A program made the position numbers and the translations under genes. The notes beneath the pieces were generated by a model. The model was not told the origin of the DNA. It did no database searches and saw nothing but the letters and a program-made list of their open reading frames with translations. A stretch of DNA of 17,836 nt from TMED69 sp964642505 (GTDB lineage Bacteria; Pseudomonadota; Gammaproteobacteria; Ga0077536), in contig CAZXQY010000055.1 of assembly GCA_964642505.1 (NCBI GenBank), forward strand, positions 1 to 17,836, written 5' to 3'. This document shows, piece after piece, positions 6,438-13,540 of the stretch. Every line of letters begins with the position of its first letter. Positions within the stretch are counted from its first letter, which is position 1.

Positions 6438-7823
6438 CTAAGAATCCCTCATTTTATTCCAGGCATTCAAAGCTGCCACCTTGTACGCTTCCGCTAAGGT
6501 CGGGAAATTGAAAATATTTTCTATGAAATAGTGTATATCTCCCTTATAACGGAGAACTGCCTGACCAATGTGAATTAACTCCGATGCTCCTTCTCCAATT
6601 ATATGTGTTCCGAGAAGATTCCCGTCCTCCCGCGCGAAAATAAGTTTAAGAAAACCGGAATCCATACCCATTATTTGTCCCCTAGAAGTTTCCGGAAAAT
6701 TGGCGACTCCTACAATATACGAAACGCCAGACTTTTTAACTTCCAGTTCGGACAGGCCACAAGTAGATATTTCGGGCACTGAATAAATACCGTAGGGATA
6801 AAATTCTGACGGTTCAAAAATTTCTTCGCCAAACGCATGACAGGCCGCAATACGACCTTGAGCCATTGAGGTTGAAGCGAGTGCAGGAAAGCCTACGACG
6901 TCCCCTACGGCATATATATGGCTAACACTCGTTTGAAAAGTTTTTTTATCGACACTTATTCTACCTCTTGCGTCGGTAGATAAACCACAGTTGTCCAGAC
7001 TTAAGCTAGAGGTGGCGCCGACGCGGCCAGCGGCATATAGCACCATACCTGTCTCTATAACTTCTCCGTCATCCAAAGCGACCTCAACCCCACTTTTACT
7101 TGCTTTCAGAATTTTATCTAGTTTTCTACCTAGCCTAAAGAACACTCCTCGGCTACGTAGGATTTTAGTGAACTCGTCAATAATTTCGCGATCGATAAAC
7201 TCTAAGTAATCCTCTCTAGGGTCAACTATGGTTACCTCTCGGCCCAGGACGTTTAAAATAGACGCATATTCCACACCTATTACCCCGGCCCCTACCACGA
7301 TTACATTACGAGGGATTTTTTTAATTCCCAAAATTTGATCGCTATCGCAGACAAATTTGCCGTCAAATTCAATACCTTCAGGTCGAAAACAACTGGTGCC
7401 CACCGCTATAACAAATCTATCCGAAAAAATAATCTCTTTCCCACCCCCGGGTTTCTCGACTTCAATACTCGAACCATCTAGAAATCGAGCCCTCCCATTA
7501 ACTAGATCAACTTTATTTCTGGAAAATTGATCTTTTAAAACCTCCACTTCACGTCTTTGAGTAACCTGCACCCGACCAAATAATTGATCCTCTTTAGCCG
7601 ACTGAATTTGATTGGAATAGAAATTTCGCTCTCTGAACCCAGTCAGGTTCAATGCGGTTTCTCTGACAGTTTTGCTGGGGATAGTTCCCGTATGAACAGA
7701 TACCCCACCGGGCGCGCGATTTTCTACCACCAAAACTTTCTTACCCAATTTAGCCGCTTGGATAGCGGACCGTCTGCCCGACGGACCACTTCCCAACACC
7801 ACAAGTTCGTACCTTTTTTCCAC
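6438..7823 (-). CDS. sthA: Si-specific NAD(P)+ transhydrogenase (soluble pyridine nucleotide transhydrogenase)
   Basis: An FAD-containing flavoprotein of the disulfide-reductase superfamily that exchanges reducing equivalents between NADPH and NAD+; 461 residues from GTG 7823. That start has GGGGA six bases before it; a longer frame from TTG 7868 would add 15 residues not expected in the family. The FAD-binding motif is GSGPSG (11-16), the NAD(P)-binding motif VVGAGVIGVEYAS (176-188), AVGD (305-308), and the transhydrogenase-type end FNFPTLAEAYKVAALN (438-453). The motif GGVSVHTGTIPSK (39-51) has neither redox cysteine; Ser42 replaces the one cysteine kept in E. coli SthA. The HxxxxE base of true disulfide reductases is also absent. 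This supports transhydrogenase and argues against lipoamide dehydrogenase, glutathione reductase or mercuric reductase. It resembles the actinobacterial type of the enzyme. Confidence 0.9.
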   Translation of the reverse strand: MEKRYELVVLGSGPSGRRSAIQAAKLGKKVLVVENRAPGGVSVHTGTIPSKTVRETALNLTGFRERNFYSNQIQSAKEDQLFGRVQVTQRREVEVLKDQFSRNKVDLVNGRARFLDGSSIEVEKPGGGKEIIFSDRFVIAVGTSCFRPEGIEFDGKFVCDSDQILGIKKIPRNVIVVGAGVIGVEYASILNVLGREVTIVDPREDYLEFIDREIIDEFTKILRSRGVFFRLGRKLDKILKASKSGVEVALDDGEVIETGMVLYAAGRVGATSSLSLDNCGLSTDARGRISVDKKTFQTSVSHIYAVGDVVGFPALASTSMAQGRIAACHAFGEEIFEPSEFYPYGIYSVPEISTCGLSELEVKKSGVSYIVGVANFPETSRGQIMGMDSGFLKLIFAREDGNLLGTHIIGEGASELIHIGQAVLRYKGDIHYFIENIFNFPTLAEAYKVAALNAWNKMRDS

Positions 7824-7891
7824 GACGGTTCCCCAAATACAGCGAGTGATCAATCTATTTTGCGACAATCAGGCTATGTATGTTCTGTTGG

Positions 7892-7919
7892 TTGACAAAA
7901 TATATTTAGTATCTAAAAT
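7892..7919 (+). promoter_or_regulatory. sigma70-type promoter for the alpha/beta hydrolase gene
   Basis: TTGACA (7892-7897), a 16-bp spacer, and TAAAAT (7914-7919) give a near-consensus promoter pointing at the hydrolase gene, with an untranslated leader of about 80 nt. The palindrome TTTAG-TAT-CTAAA (7905-7917) overlaps the spacer and -10, a plausible repressor site. It lies in the divergent sthA/hydrolase intergenic region. Confidence 0.6.
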
Positions 7920-8004
7920 CTTAAACAGAACAATTGATTGTAAACTAAGACTGGCTCACCGATAAGAGCATTGCAAGTAAAAAAATCACATTCGGGGGTT
8001 GAAT

Positions 8005-8931
8005 ATGGCACTTGACCAGACTACAGACGCTTTTTTAAAAAACTTAGCAGAACAAGGAGGCCCGGCTTTTCACGAACTTCCACCGGAAAAATGTAGAGAA
8101 TTGTTCACTGGCCTGTGTGTCAGTCTACAAGGAGATCTCGTTGAAATGAATTCTGTGGAGAATCGATCAATAGACGGCCCAAACGGTCCCATCCCGGTCC
8201 GAATCTACAATCCGCAAGAATCACAACACTCTCGACCACTGATGGTTCTATTTCATGGAGGAGGTTGGGTAATAGGCGATTTAGAATCCCACGATAATAT
8301 GTGTAGGTATCTTGCCAAATCAGCAGACGTGATCCTTGTTGCAGTAGACTATAGACTTGCGCCCGAGAATAAATTCCCGGCGGGGGTGGACGATTGTATC
8401 GCCGCGACTGACTGGGTGTACAATAATGCTAGCGTACTAGGTGGTGATCAAAACAAAGTAGTCGTTATTGGAGATAGCGCCGGAGGGAATATGGCCGCGG
8501 TCGTAGCACAGCAGCTAAAAGGCAAAATTGCTCAACAAGTATTGATTTATCCAGTAACCGACTTATCCGGAACCGATTATCCGTCTAGGGGTAAATTCGG
8601 AGGCGGCGAGTATTTACTCTCAATGGACGACATGGCCTATTTTGGTAGTCACTATTCTGATTCCCCTGAAGAACTGGCCGGACCGAAGGCCTCACCCCTC
8701 CTCTTCCCTGACCTCTCTGGACTGGCACCAGCTTTGACTATCACTGCGGGATACGATCCATTGTGTGATGAAGGAAAAGCCTACGCTGACAAACTGACTG
8801 ATGCGGGCGTCAAATCAAAGTATAAATGCTTTGAAGGAACTATCCACGGTTTCACATTGTTTCTCGCAGCACTCGATACGGCTCGAGAGGGTTTAGACTT
8901 TATCGCTAATCACCTAAAAAGGGAGCTATAA
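8005..8931 (+). CDS. alpha/beta hydrolase, HSL (family IV) esterase
   Basis: A cytoplasmic carboxylesterase or lipase-like enzyme of the hormone-sensitive-lipase family; 308 residues from ATG 8005, with a GGGGG ribosome binding site six bases before it (a TTG six bases earlier has none). The oxyanion motif HGGGW is at 84-88, VDYRLAPENKFPA at 115-127, the nucleophile Ser158 in GDSAGG, Asp251 in YDPLCDEG, and His281 in IHGF. The full catalytic triad and oxyanion loop are therefore present. The GDSAG form places it in the GDSAG subgroup of family IV. There is no signal peptide. The substrate cannot be told from sequence; short acyl esters or xenobiotic esters are typical of the family. It stands alone with its own promoter and converges on the nuclease gene. 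Confidence 0.92.
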   Translation: MALDQTTDAFLKNLAEQGGPAFHELPPEKCRELFTGLCVSLQGDLVEMNSVENRSIDGPNGPIPVRIYNPQESQHSRPLMVLFHGGGWVIGDLESHDNMCRYLAKSADVILVAVDYRLAPENKFPAGVDDCIAATDWVYNNASVLGGDQNKVVVIGDSAGGNMAAVVAQQLKGKIAQQVLIYPVTDLSGTDYPSRGKFGGGEYLLSMDDMAYFGSHYSDSPEELAGPKASPLLFPDLSGLAPALTITAGYDPLCDEGKAYADKLTDAGVKSKYKCFEGTIHGFTLFLAALDTAREGLDFIANHLKREL

Positions 8932-8954
8932 GGAAAAAGCAGGTTCCGGCGGCA

Positions 8955-8981
8955 GTGAGGCCTCTCAATTTGAAGCCTCAC
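8955..8981. terminator. inverted repeat at the convergent hydrolase/nuclease junction
   Basis: GTGAGGC (8955-8961) and GCCTCAC (8975-8981) form a perfect 7-bp GC-rich stem with a 13-nt loop. It sits between two converging genes and covers the nuclease stop codon. There is no immediate T-run on either strand, so as an intrinsic terminator it is incomplete; a bidirectional pause or RNA-end stabilising hairpin is possible. Confidence 0.35.
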
Positions 8982-9753
8982 AAGCGCCCAAGAAGTTACC
9001 GTATTCGCAATTATTCTGGTGATGGGGACAACCAAGTGCAGTGTCCAAGAGATGTCTAACAGCAAACAGGTGAGGTTCTATCCAGCTGCAATCGACTACG
9101 TACTCAAACAAAGACATTTTAAAATACATAGTGGCACCAGCATCTTTTAGAAACACCTCTTCCGTAAACCTATCAGCATCGCAATACAAAAAATAGCCGA
9201 TATCGCTTACGTCGAAACCTAGCCTCCTCAAAACCCAAACGTACAAATCCATTTGCCGCTTGTACGATATTTTCCACCAGTCGTCCATAGACACCGATTT
9301 ACCCATTTTTTTAGTAGACGTACTTTTATAATCTACTACGTGCAACTGCCCACTGTCTCGGTTTAACCATACATCATCAAGCCCTCCGCCTACCTTTAAA
9401 TTTGTCTCTTTATGTATGGTGTGAAATCGACCTTCGGCACCGAAATGAAGACTTTGAGTCCATAGCTCAAAGTTCTCATGCTGAAAAGGTATTAAATGTG
9501 AATACCCGGATTTTTCCAAGTATGGATGGGAGACTCCTCGTTGTCTACATTTGTCAAAATCTCTTTTCAGGAGGATGTCGGTAGCCTCGTTTATATTAAA
9601 TCCAGGAATAGACGGGAATTTTACCCCTAGAACTTGCTGCAGATAGAAACAAGCTGGGCAGCGTACAAAATTCTCTATCCGGCTTCGACTTAGCTCATAG
9701 GGACCAGGGTGATTAGGATCATATTTACCCCGGTGTCGCTTGGGTAAGTTCAT
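8965..9753 (-). CDS. stand-alone RecB-like PD-(D/E)XK nuclease with cysteine cluster
   Basis: A 262-residue protein with RecB/Cas4-type nuclease motifs: GGLDDVW (123-129, metal-binding Asp), VVDYKST (139-145, Asp141 and Lys143), and the QxxxY motif RQMDLY (166-171). Cysteines are placed as in Fe-S nucleases such as Cas4 and AddB: CPAC at 32-35 near the N-terminus, and Cys242, Cys249 and Cys258 near the C-terminus. I recall similar stand-alone proteins from environmental genomes that end with a CxYC motif; here that position reads CEYG and the next cysteine lies eight residues on. No cas genes, helicase or addA/recC partner are nearby, so it is not an obvious Cas4 or part of AddAB. Its ATG overlaps the stop codon of the upstream heme monooxygenase gene as ATGA, which implies coupled translation. 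Substrate and role are unknown. Confidence 0.82.
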   Translation of the reverse strand: MNLPKRHRGKYDPNHPGPYELSRSRIENFVRCPACFYLQQVLGVKFPSIPGFNINEATDILLKRDFDKCRQRGVSHPYLEKSGYSHLIPFQHENFELWTQSLHFGAEGRFHTIHKETNLKVGGGLDDVWLNRDSGQLHVVDYKSTSTKKMGKSVSMDDWWKISYKRQMDLYVWVLRRLGFDVSDIGYFLYCDADRFTEEVFLKDAGATMYFKMSLFEYVVDCSWIEPHLFAVRHLLDTALGCPHHQNNCEYGNFLGACEASN

Positions 9754-10052
9754 ATGATGACGGTAAAACCTTCAAACTCAGGGTGACCCAAGTAGAGCTT
9801 CTTTCTCGATGACGCGCCTGAATGCGCCTTCCGAAACGATTCCGACCGAGTCCAGTTTTCGAAACTAACTTGGTCCTCCCAAGTAGAATGAGACGAGTAC
9901 AAAGTATGTTCGTCTCCGGTCGCAGCCCGCAGAAGATGAAACCCCAAAAACCCTGGCACATCCCCCAAAAAGCTGTCCCGAGTCCTCCAGACGTCTTCGA
10001 ATTCTTTTTCTCTACCTACCAACACCTTGAACCTATTCATCGCAATGAACAT
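9750..10052 (-). CDS. IsdG-like heme-degrading monooxygenase (ABM domain)
   Basis: A 100-residue single-domain protein of the antibiotic-biosynthesis-monooxygenase (ABM, dimeric alpha/beta barrel) superfamily. Asn6, Trp67 and His77 match the catalytic triad of staphylococcal IsdG (Asn7, Trp67, His77), and the surrounding text also agrees: MNRFKV at the N-terminus and ENWTRSESFRKAH before the histidine. That supports heme degradation with iron release over quinone monooxygenation. Related proteobacterial proteins (HmuQ/HmuD type) are tied to heme uptake and Irr control. The start is ATG 10052, with a strong GGAAGGA ribosome binding site eight bases before it. It lies 39 bp after the DUF1329 gene and overlaps the nuclease gene by 4 nt. 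The family is confident; heme as substrate is inferred from the triad. Confidence 0.82.
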   Translation of the reverse strand: MFIAMNRFKVLVGREKEFEDVWRTRDSFLGDVPGFLGFHLLRAATGDEHTLYSSHSTWEDQVSFENWTRSESFRKAHSGASSRKKLYLGHPEFEGFTVII

Positions 10053-10091
10053 GAATTTAATCCTTCCGTTTTTTTAAACCTCTTTTCTGAG

Positions 10092-11399
10092 CTATTGACC
10101 CTCAGACAAAGTCGATACGCTGAAAACACGTTTGACTTGCTTTTCAGTTGTTACAGGGAACTTTGTAGGAGTCAATTTGCTGCATATCGTTGCAGTATTG
10201 GCCAATTGATCGATCATGTTCATTGCGACAAACCCTGAAACGTCGCTCTCATTTTTTGAACTATCATCGAAGATCTTATGGACTGTTTGCATCGTCTTCC
10301 AAAGCTGATCTTGACGATTGAAAATTAGACCCCACGAGATATTGAATGTTTCTTTATCAATAAACATAATCCGACTTTTCACCGGATTACCTAGCCAAAC
10401 TGGATCTGCTTTTACCACATAGGTGTCTCTAACTTGCCATAAATCATCTGGAAATCTGCTGTGTGGCCCATACCAGGCAACGTTCTTAGTTTGCCTAGAA
10501 TCAACTGTCGCCAATATTCTTTTTTCCCCTAAATATTCCCAGGTGTAATCTAAAACCCTACCAGAAAAACCTTCTATGTCATCAAACGTGCCATTGGACC
10601 CCATAAAGCTATCCGACCGCTCCTTAGCAGAAAAACGCCTGACTCTCCTCTCCGTGGGTAAGTAAGTGTTTACCAGATCATCAGCCTGTGGATCGATCAT
10701 CCGTTCGACAACAAACTTGGTGCCCTTTACGTTAAACGGACTAAGGAATTCCATGTATTCTTTGTAAAACCTCGTATCACTGTCTTTCACATCCATTTTA
10801 TAATCTTGCTGTGGCAACATCGCGAGCTTATTCAGATATACTCTCTTCCACGTCATCGTTAAAAGTCTATCAAGAGTCCCTCCCCCATTTAAATTTTTCT
10901 CTTTGTCCAAGGGTGCCAGCCCTTTTCCTGCCCCGACATAAGCGAAAAACATCTCCTCTATTCTAATCCCATAATTCTGCCAGCGGTGGATGTTGTTCCA
11001 TGCGATCATGTGACCGGCATCCCTGGCATTGGCCTTCTCTATTTGATTTTTTGAAAAAGGTTGTCCGGCCGTATAGTTGGACAAACTACCGTCACCCTTA
11101 ATCGCTGCCTGCCCCAGAAATTTTTTCGTGGCTTCTGTGTAATTGTGGTGTGGCTTTTTTTCCCTATACTCTTGGATCTCTACCTTCATTTCAGGGAAAT
11201 CGAATTCATGTATCAAACCCGGCGGTATCCAAGGCTCTAACTTTGCTAGATCGGACGAAGTTAGAACAGCACCATCTATCGGGGGATCTAAAAGAACCTC
11301 CGTTTCCAACCATGCTTCGACTTCTACGACAGAATTAGCTATTGATATAGTATAATTAAAACACAAAGCTAAAAAACAAAAAAATTTTGTCAGTCGCAT
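10092..11399 (-). CDS. DUF1329 family periplasmic/outer-membrane-associated protein
   Basis: 435 residues with an N-terminal Sec signal peptide (RLTK, hydrophobic core to about residue 20, cleavage near ANS-V at residue 23; no lipobox). The body has DUF1329 character, a LolA-like lipid-binding fold family: GQPFSKNQIEKANARDAGHMIAWN near 112-135, a central block TYLPTERRVRRFSAKERSDSF leading to FDDIEGFSGRVLDYTW, and the late GPHSRFPDDLWQVRDTYVV region. In pseudomonads and marine Gammaproteobacteria such genes usually sit with a DUF1302 gene and an RND-type exporter, neither of which is present here. The ATG at 11399 has a strong AAAGGAGA site eight bases before it. The 103-bp upstream gap shows no clear promoter. 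A role in lipid or hydrophobic-substrate transport is inferred from the family only. Confidence 0.8.
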   Translation of the reverse strand: MRLTKFFCFLALCFNYTISIANSVVEVEAWLETEVLLDPPIDGAVLTSSDLAKLEPWIPPGLIHEFDFPEMKVEIQEYREKKPHHNYTEATKKFLGQAAIKGDGSLSNYTAGQPFSKNQIEKANARDAGHMIAWNNIHRWQNYGIRIEEMFFAYVGAGKGLAPLDKEKNLNGGGTLDRLLTMTWKRVYLNKLAMLPQQDYKMDVKDSDTRFYKEYMEFLSPFNVKGTKFVVERMIDPQADDLVNTYLPTERRVRRFSAKERSDSFMGSNGTFDDIEGFSGRVLDYTWEYLGEKRILATVDSRQTKNVAWYGPHSRFPDDLWQVRDTYVVKADPVWLGNPVKSRIMFIDKETFNISWGLIFNRQDQLWKTMQTVHKIFDDSSKNESDVSGFVAMNMIDQLANTATICSKLTPTKFPVTTEKQVKRVFSVSTLSEGQ

Positions 11400-11502
11400 G
11401 CAAACAATCTCCTTTAGTTTAGTTCACATCCATTTCTATCAATGAAAAAGCAGCCAGCTTACCTCTAGACAATTAGAGCCACCTTCAGATCGAGCTCCCA
11501 TT

Positions 11503-12417
11503 CTACCCTAATAAGATTAGCGTCATAACACCAATCATAATAAAAAAAATACCGCCAAATTCGGATAAGTTAGTTTTCTCCCTAAAAATAAATACCGAAA
11601 ACAAAAAAGTAAACACCAGTTCCAGCTGGCCTAAAGCCCTCACTTCAGCAACGTTGTGCATTGTAAAAGCCGTAAACCATGCTATGGAGGCCAAAATACC
11701 GGCAACTCCCACTGCTAAAGAACTTTTCCAATATTCTTTGATTAGTCCAAAGGTGGCTCTCTCCTTTAAAAAAATCCAAATTCCCATGGCGAGACTTTGA
11801 ATTACCAGCGCGACCACAAGCGTATACGCCGCCGCCACAAATAAAGGGCCGTCATATTCCAAAGATAAAGCTGCGCCACGATAAAAAACTACCGAAGAAC
11901 CAAGGGCGCTACCGCTTGCCAGTCCTACAAACGTCGAACGACCGTCGGCCTCTGCAAGCAGAGTCCGCAACGAAAGAATCTGATTACTAACTGTTAATAA
12001 CAACACTCCAAATAAAGTGAGACAGATCGCTATTAATGCGTGTCCACTAAGAGGTTCTCCGAGTATCAAAAAAGCCAAAAGCGCTACCTGGATAATTTCT
12101 GTTTTAGAATACACGGTACCGACAGCAAAATTTCTGCTTCCGAACAGAGAGATAAGAAGAATAGTGAAAAAGATCTGAGCAATTCCTCCAGATAAACAAT
12201 AAAAGAAAAACTTCCCATTGAATACTGGCGAGGGATAACTAGCCAAGCTATTTAATCCGACTAGATAGATAATCGCAAACGGAAACGCAAAAAGAAATCG
12301 TACATACGAGGCTCCGAGCAGCGAGAGATTATTCGCAGAGTGCTTTTGCAGAGCGGAGCGTAAATTTTGAAAAAACGCGGCTATTACTGTTACAAAAACC
12401 CAAGATTCTACGACCAA
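11503..12417 (-). CDS. EamA/DMT-family membrane transporter
   Basis: A 304-residue polytopic inner-membrane protein with about ten hydrophobic segments arranged as two EamA halves of the drug/metabolite transporter superfamily. The loop SKTEIIQVALLAFLILGEPL near 105-124 and the second-half ALGQLELVFTFLFSVFIFREK near 265-285 are the typical paired TM4-TM5 segments (the phrase ending GEPL or REK is an EamA hallmark). The start is TTG 12417, chosen because GGAGA lies five bases before it and no alternative start fits the N-terminus. It probably exports or imports a small metabolite; the substrate cannot be read from sequence. It is 64 bp downstream of the NTF2-like gene and 103 bp upstream of the DUF1329 gene, all in one direction. 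Confidence 0.88.
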   Translation of the reverse strand: MVVESWVFVTVIAAFFQNLRSALQKHSANNLSLLGASYVRFLFAFPFAIIYLVGLNSLASYPSPVFNGKFFFYCLSGGIAQIFFTILLISLFGSRNFAVGTVYSKTEIIQVALLAFLILGEPLSGHALIAICLTLFGVLLLTVSNQILSLRTLLAEADGRSTFVGLASGSALGSSVVFYRGAALSLEYDGPLFVAAAYTLVVALVIQSLAMGIWIFLKERATFGLIKEYWKSSLAVGVAGILASIAWFTAFTMHNVAEVRALGQLELVFTFLFSVFIFREKTNLSEFGGIFFIMIGVMTLILLG

Positions 12418-12481
12418 ACAACTCTCCTACGATGGACGGGAAAACAGGACACGCCATAGACAGTCTTAATTTTCATTTGGA

Positions 12482-12946
12482 TTAACTATGGGCTTCGAAA
12501 CCCATTGGTTCCATCCTATCAATCACTCCGTTTAGTTGCGTCATATACTCTACTTCTATTCTTCTATCTTGGAACAGCCACTCGTTACCGTGCTTTCTAA
12601 ATTTGTCGAAATAAGTGCCTATTGTTTGGTAGGCAACTCCGTCTTCCTTAGTGATAAAATAGGCTGTCAGATAGGTTACCGACTCCCCAGTTTCGCCATT
12701 CACTGAGATTTCACTAGAGCTTATGACGTGTTTCAAATTTTTTACAGCAGTCCCTAAATTTTCGTGATAAAAAGCATACCATCGCTTTACTTCCTCTCGG
12801 CCATGGCACTCATAGTCACCATCATAATAAGGTCTTAGAATCGCATCTTCGGCAAACAACTCAGACACCTCATCCGCGGAACCTCGATCTACTCTATGAC
12901 AATAAGATGCCAAAAGGTTCTGAATAGCTACAATATCTTCGGTCAC
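12482..12946 (-). CDS. NTF2-like / SnoaL-like domain protein
   Basis: A 154-residue protein of the NTF2-like superfamily (SnoaL_4-type). The N-terminal helix IQNLLASYCHRVDRGSADEV, followed by ELFAEDAILR and later HGREEVKRWY, is the usual start of the cone-shaped fold, and the C-terminal WLFQDRRIEV is the usual last strand. Enzymes in this superfamily include dehydratases, isomerases and hydroxylating-dioxygenase small subunits, but many members have no known activity, so no reaction is assigned. The start is GTG 12946, supported by AAAGGAGA a few bases upstream. The gene begins 34 bp after the tRNA-Thr 3' end with no terminator between, so it may be transcribed together with the tRNA. Confidence 0.85.
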   Translation of the reverse strand: MTEDIVAIQNLLASYCHRVDRGSADEVSELFAEDAILRPYYDGDYECHGREEVKRWYAFYHENLGTAVKNLKHVISSSEISVNGETGESVTYLTAYFITKEDGVAYQTIGTYFDKFRKHGNEWLFQDRRIEVEYMTQLNGVIDRMEPMGFEAHS

Positions 12947-12980
12947 AATTCTCTCCTTTTTTACGCTATTAATTATAAAA

Positions 12981-13056
12981 TGGTGCCGGAGAGAGGAATT
13001 GAACCCCCGACCTTCTCATTACGAGTGAGCTGCTCTACCAACTGAGCTACTCCGGC
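12981..13056 (-). tRNA. tRNA-Thr (anticodon CGU)
   Basis: On the minus strand the cloverleaf is complete. The 7-bp acceptor stem GCCGGAG/CTCCGGC is perfect; the D arm is GCTC-AGTTGGTA-GAGC; the anticodon loop is CTCGTAA, with anticodon CGT at 13023-13021; the T arm is GGGGG-TTCAATT-CCTCT with two G-U pairs; discriminator A and CCA are encoded. The length is 76 nt. CGU reads the threonine codon ACG. Confidence 0.96.
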
Positions 13057-13065
13057 CAAGAAATC

Positions 13066-13093
13066 TCTATAATTCACAGTCATTTCCAGGCAA
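13066..13093 (-). promoter_or_regulatory. promoter of tRNA-Thr
   Basis: On the minus strand, TTGCCT (13093-13088), a 16-bp spacer and TATAGA (13071-13066) lie just upstream of the tRNA, in the 61-bp gap after the Fur-family gene. The position, about 10 bp before the mature 5' end, suits a tRNA promoter. Confidence 0.55.
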
Positions 13094-13117
13094 AGAACTC
13101 TAAAACCTTCTCCTATT

Positions 13118-13525
13118 CTACGAATCATTTTTTATTCTGATGACCAGCTCTAGGCTATCTAAACACGTACCATCTGGAAGCTTTGGCAAATCGACGCCTA
13201 AGGGCTTGTCAAACGATACATCTATAAGCTCTCCACTCTCAAGATGATAAAAATGACTATGGTCGACGGTGTTAGAATCATAAAAGGTACGGGAACCGTC
13301 TATTGAAATTGCTCTAAGTAACCCGCGCTCCGTAAATAGTGACAATGTGTTGTATACGGTTGCCTTAGAAACCGAAATCTTTAGTTCCTTTAAACGGTCG
13401 AACACCTCATCCGCGGACAAATGCTGATGCCGTTCCAGCAGAACATTTGCTATTTGCACCCTTTGAATAGTTGGCTGTATCGAACGTTCTCTCAACACTC
13501 GTTCTAAATTCTTAATTTTTTTCAA
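13118..13525 (-). CDS. Fur-family regulator, Irr-like
   Basis: A 135-residue DNA-binding protein with the Fur winged helix (KATVYNTLSLFTERGLL near 54-70) and the family's central metal region reading DHSHFYHLESGELIDV (88-103) instead of the Fur/PerR HHDHxxC form. The CxxC structural zinc motifs of Fur, Zur and PerR are absent; the only cysteine is 121. This pattern, with GSRTFYDSNT before the histidines, is closest to Irr, the heme-status regulator of Alphaproteobacteria, so Irr-like is preferred over Fur, Zur or PerR. The reading starts at TTG 13525 with a poor ribosome binding site; an internal GTG at 13498 is possible. A promoter with a perfect palindrome lies just upstream. An IsdG-like heme oxygenase gene lies about 3 kb away, which would suit iron/heme control. 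Confidence 0.85.
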   Translation of the reverse strand: MKKIKNLERVLRERSIQPTIQRVQIANVLLERHQHLSADEVFDRLKELKISVSKATVYNTLSLFTERGLLRAISIDGSRTFYDSNTVDHSHFYHLESGELIDVSFDKPLGVDLPKLPDGTCLDSLELVIRIKNDS

Positions 13526-13540
13526 CCTAATTAATCGACT

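Noticed and set aside
7824..7868. Longer sthA start at TTG 7868
   Set aside because: It adds 15 residues ahead of the FAD-binding strand that the family lacks, and GTG 7823 has GGGGA in the right place.
8965..9753. CRISPR-Cas connection for the Cas4-like nuclease
   Set aside because: No repeat-spacer array or other cas gene is visible anywhere in the window.
9822..10238. 138-codon plus-strand open frame opposite the heme oxygenase and DUF1329 genes
   Set aside because: It is antisense to two well-supported genes and its translation has no recognisable motif.
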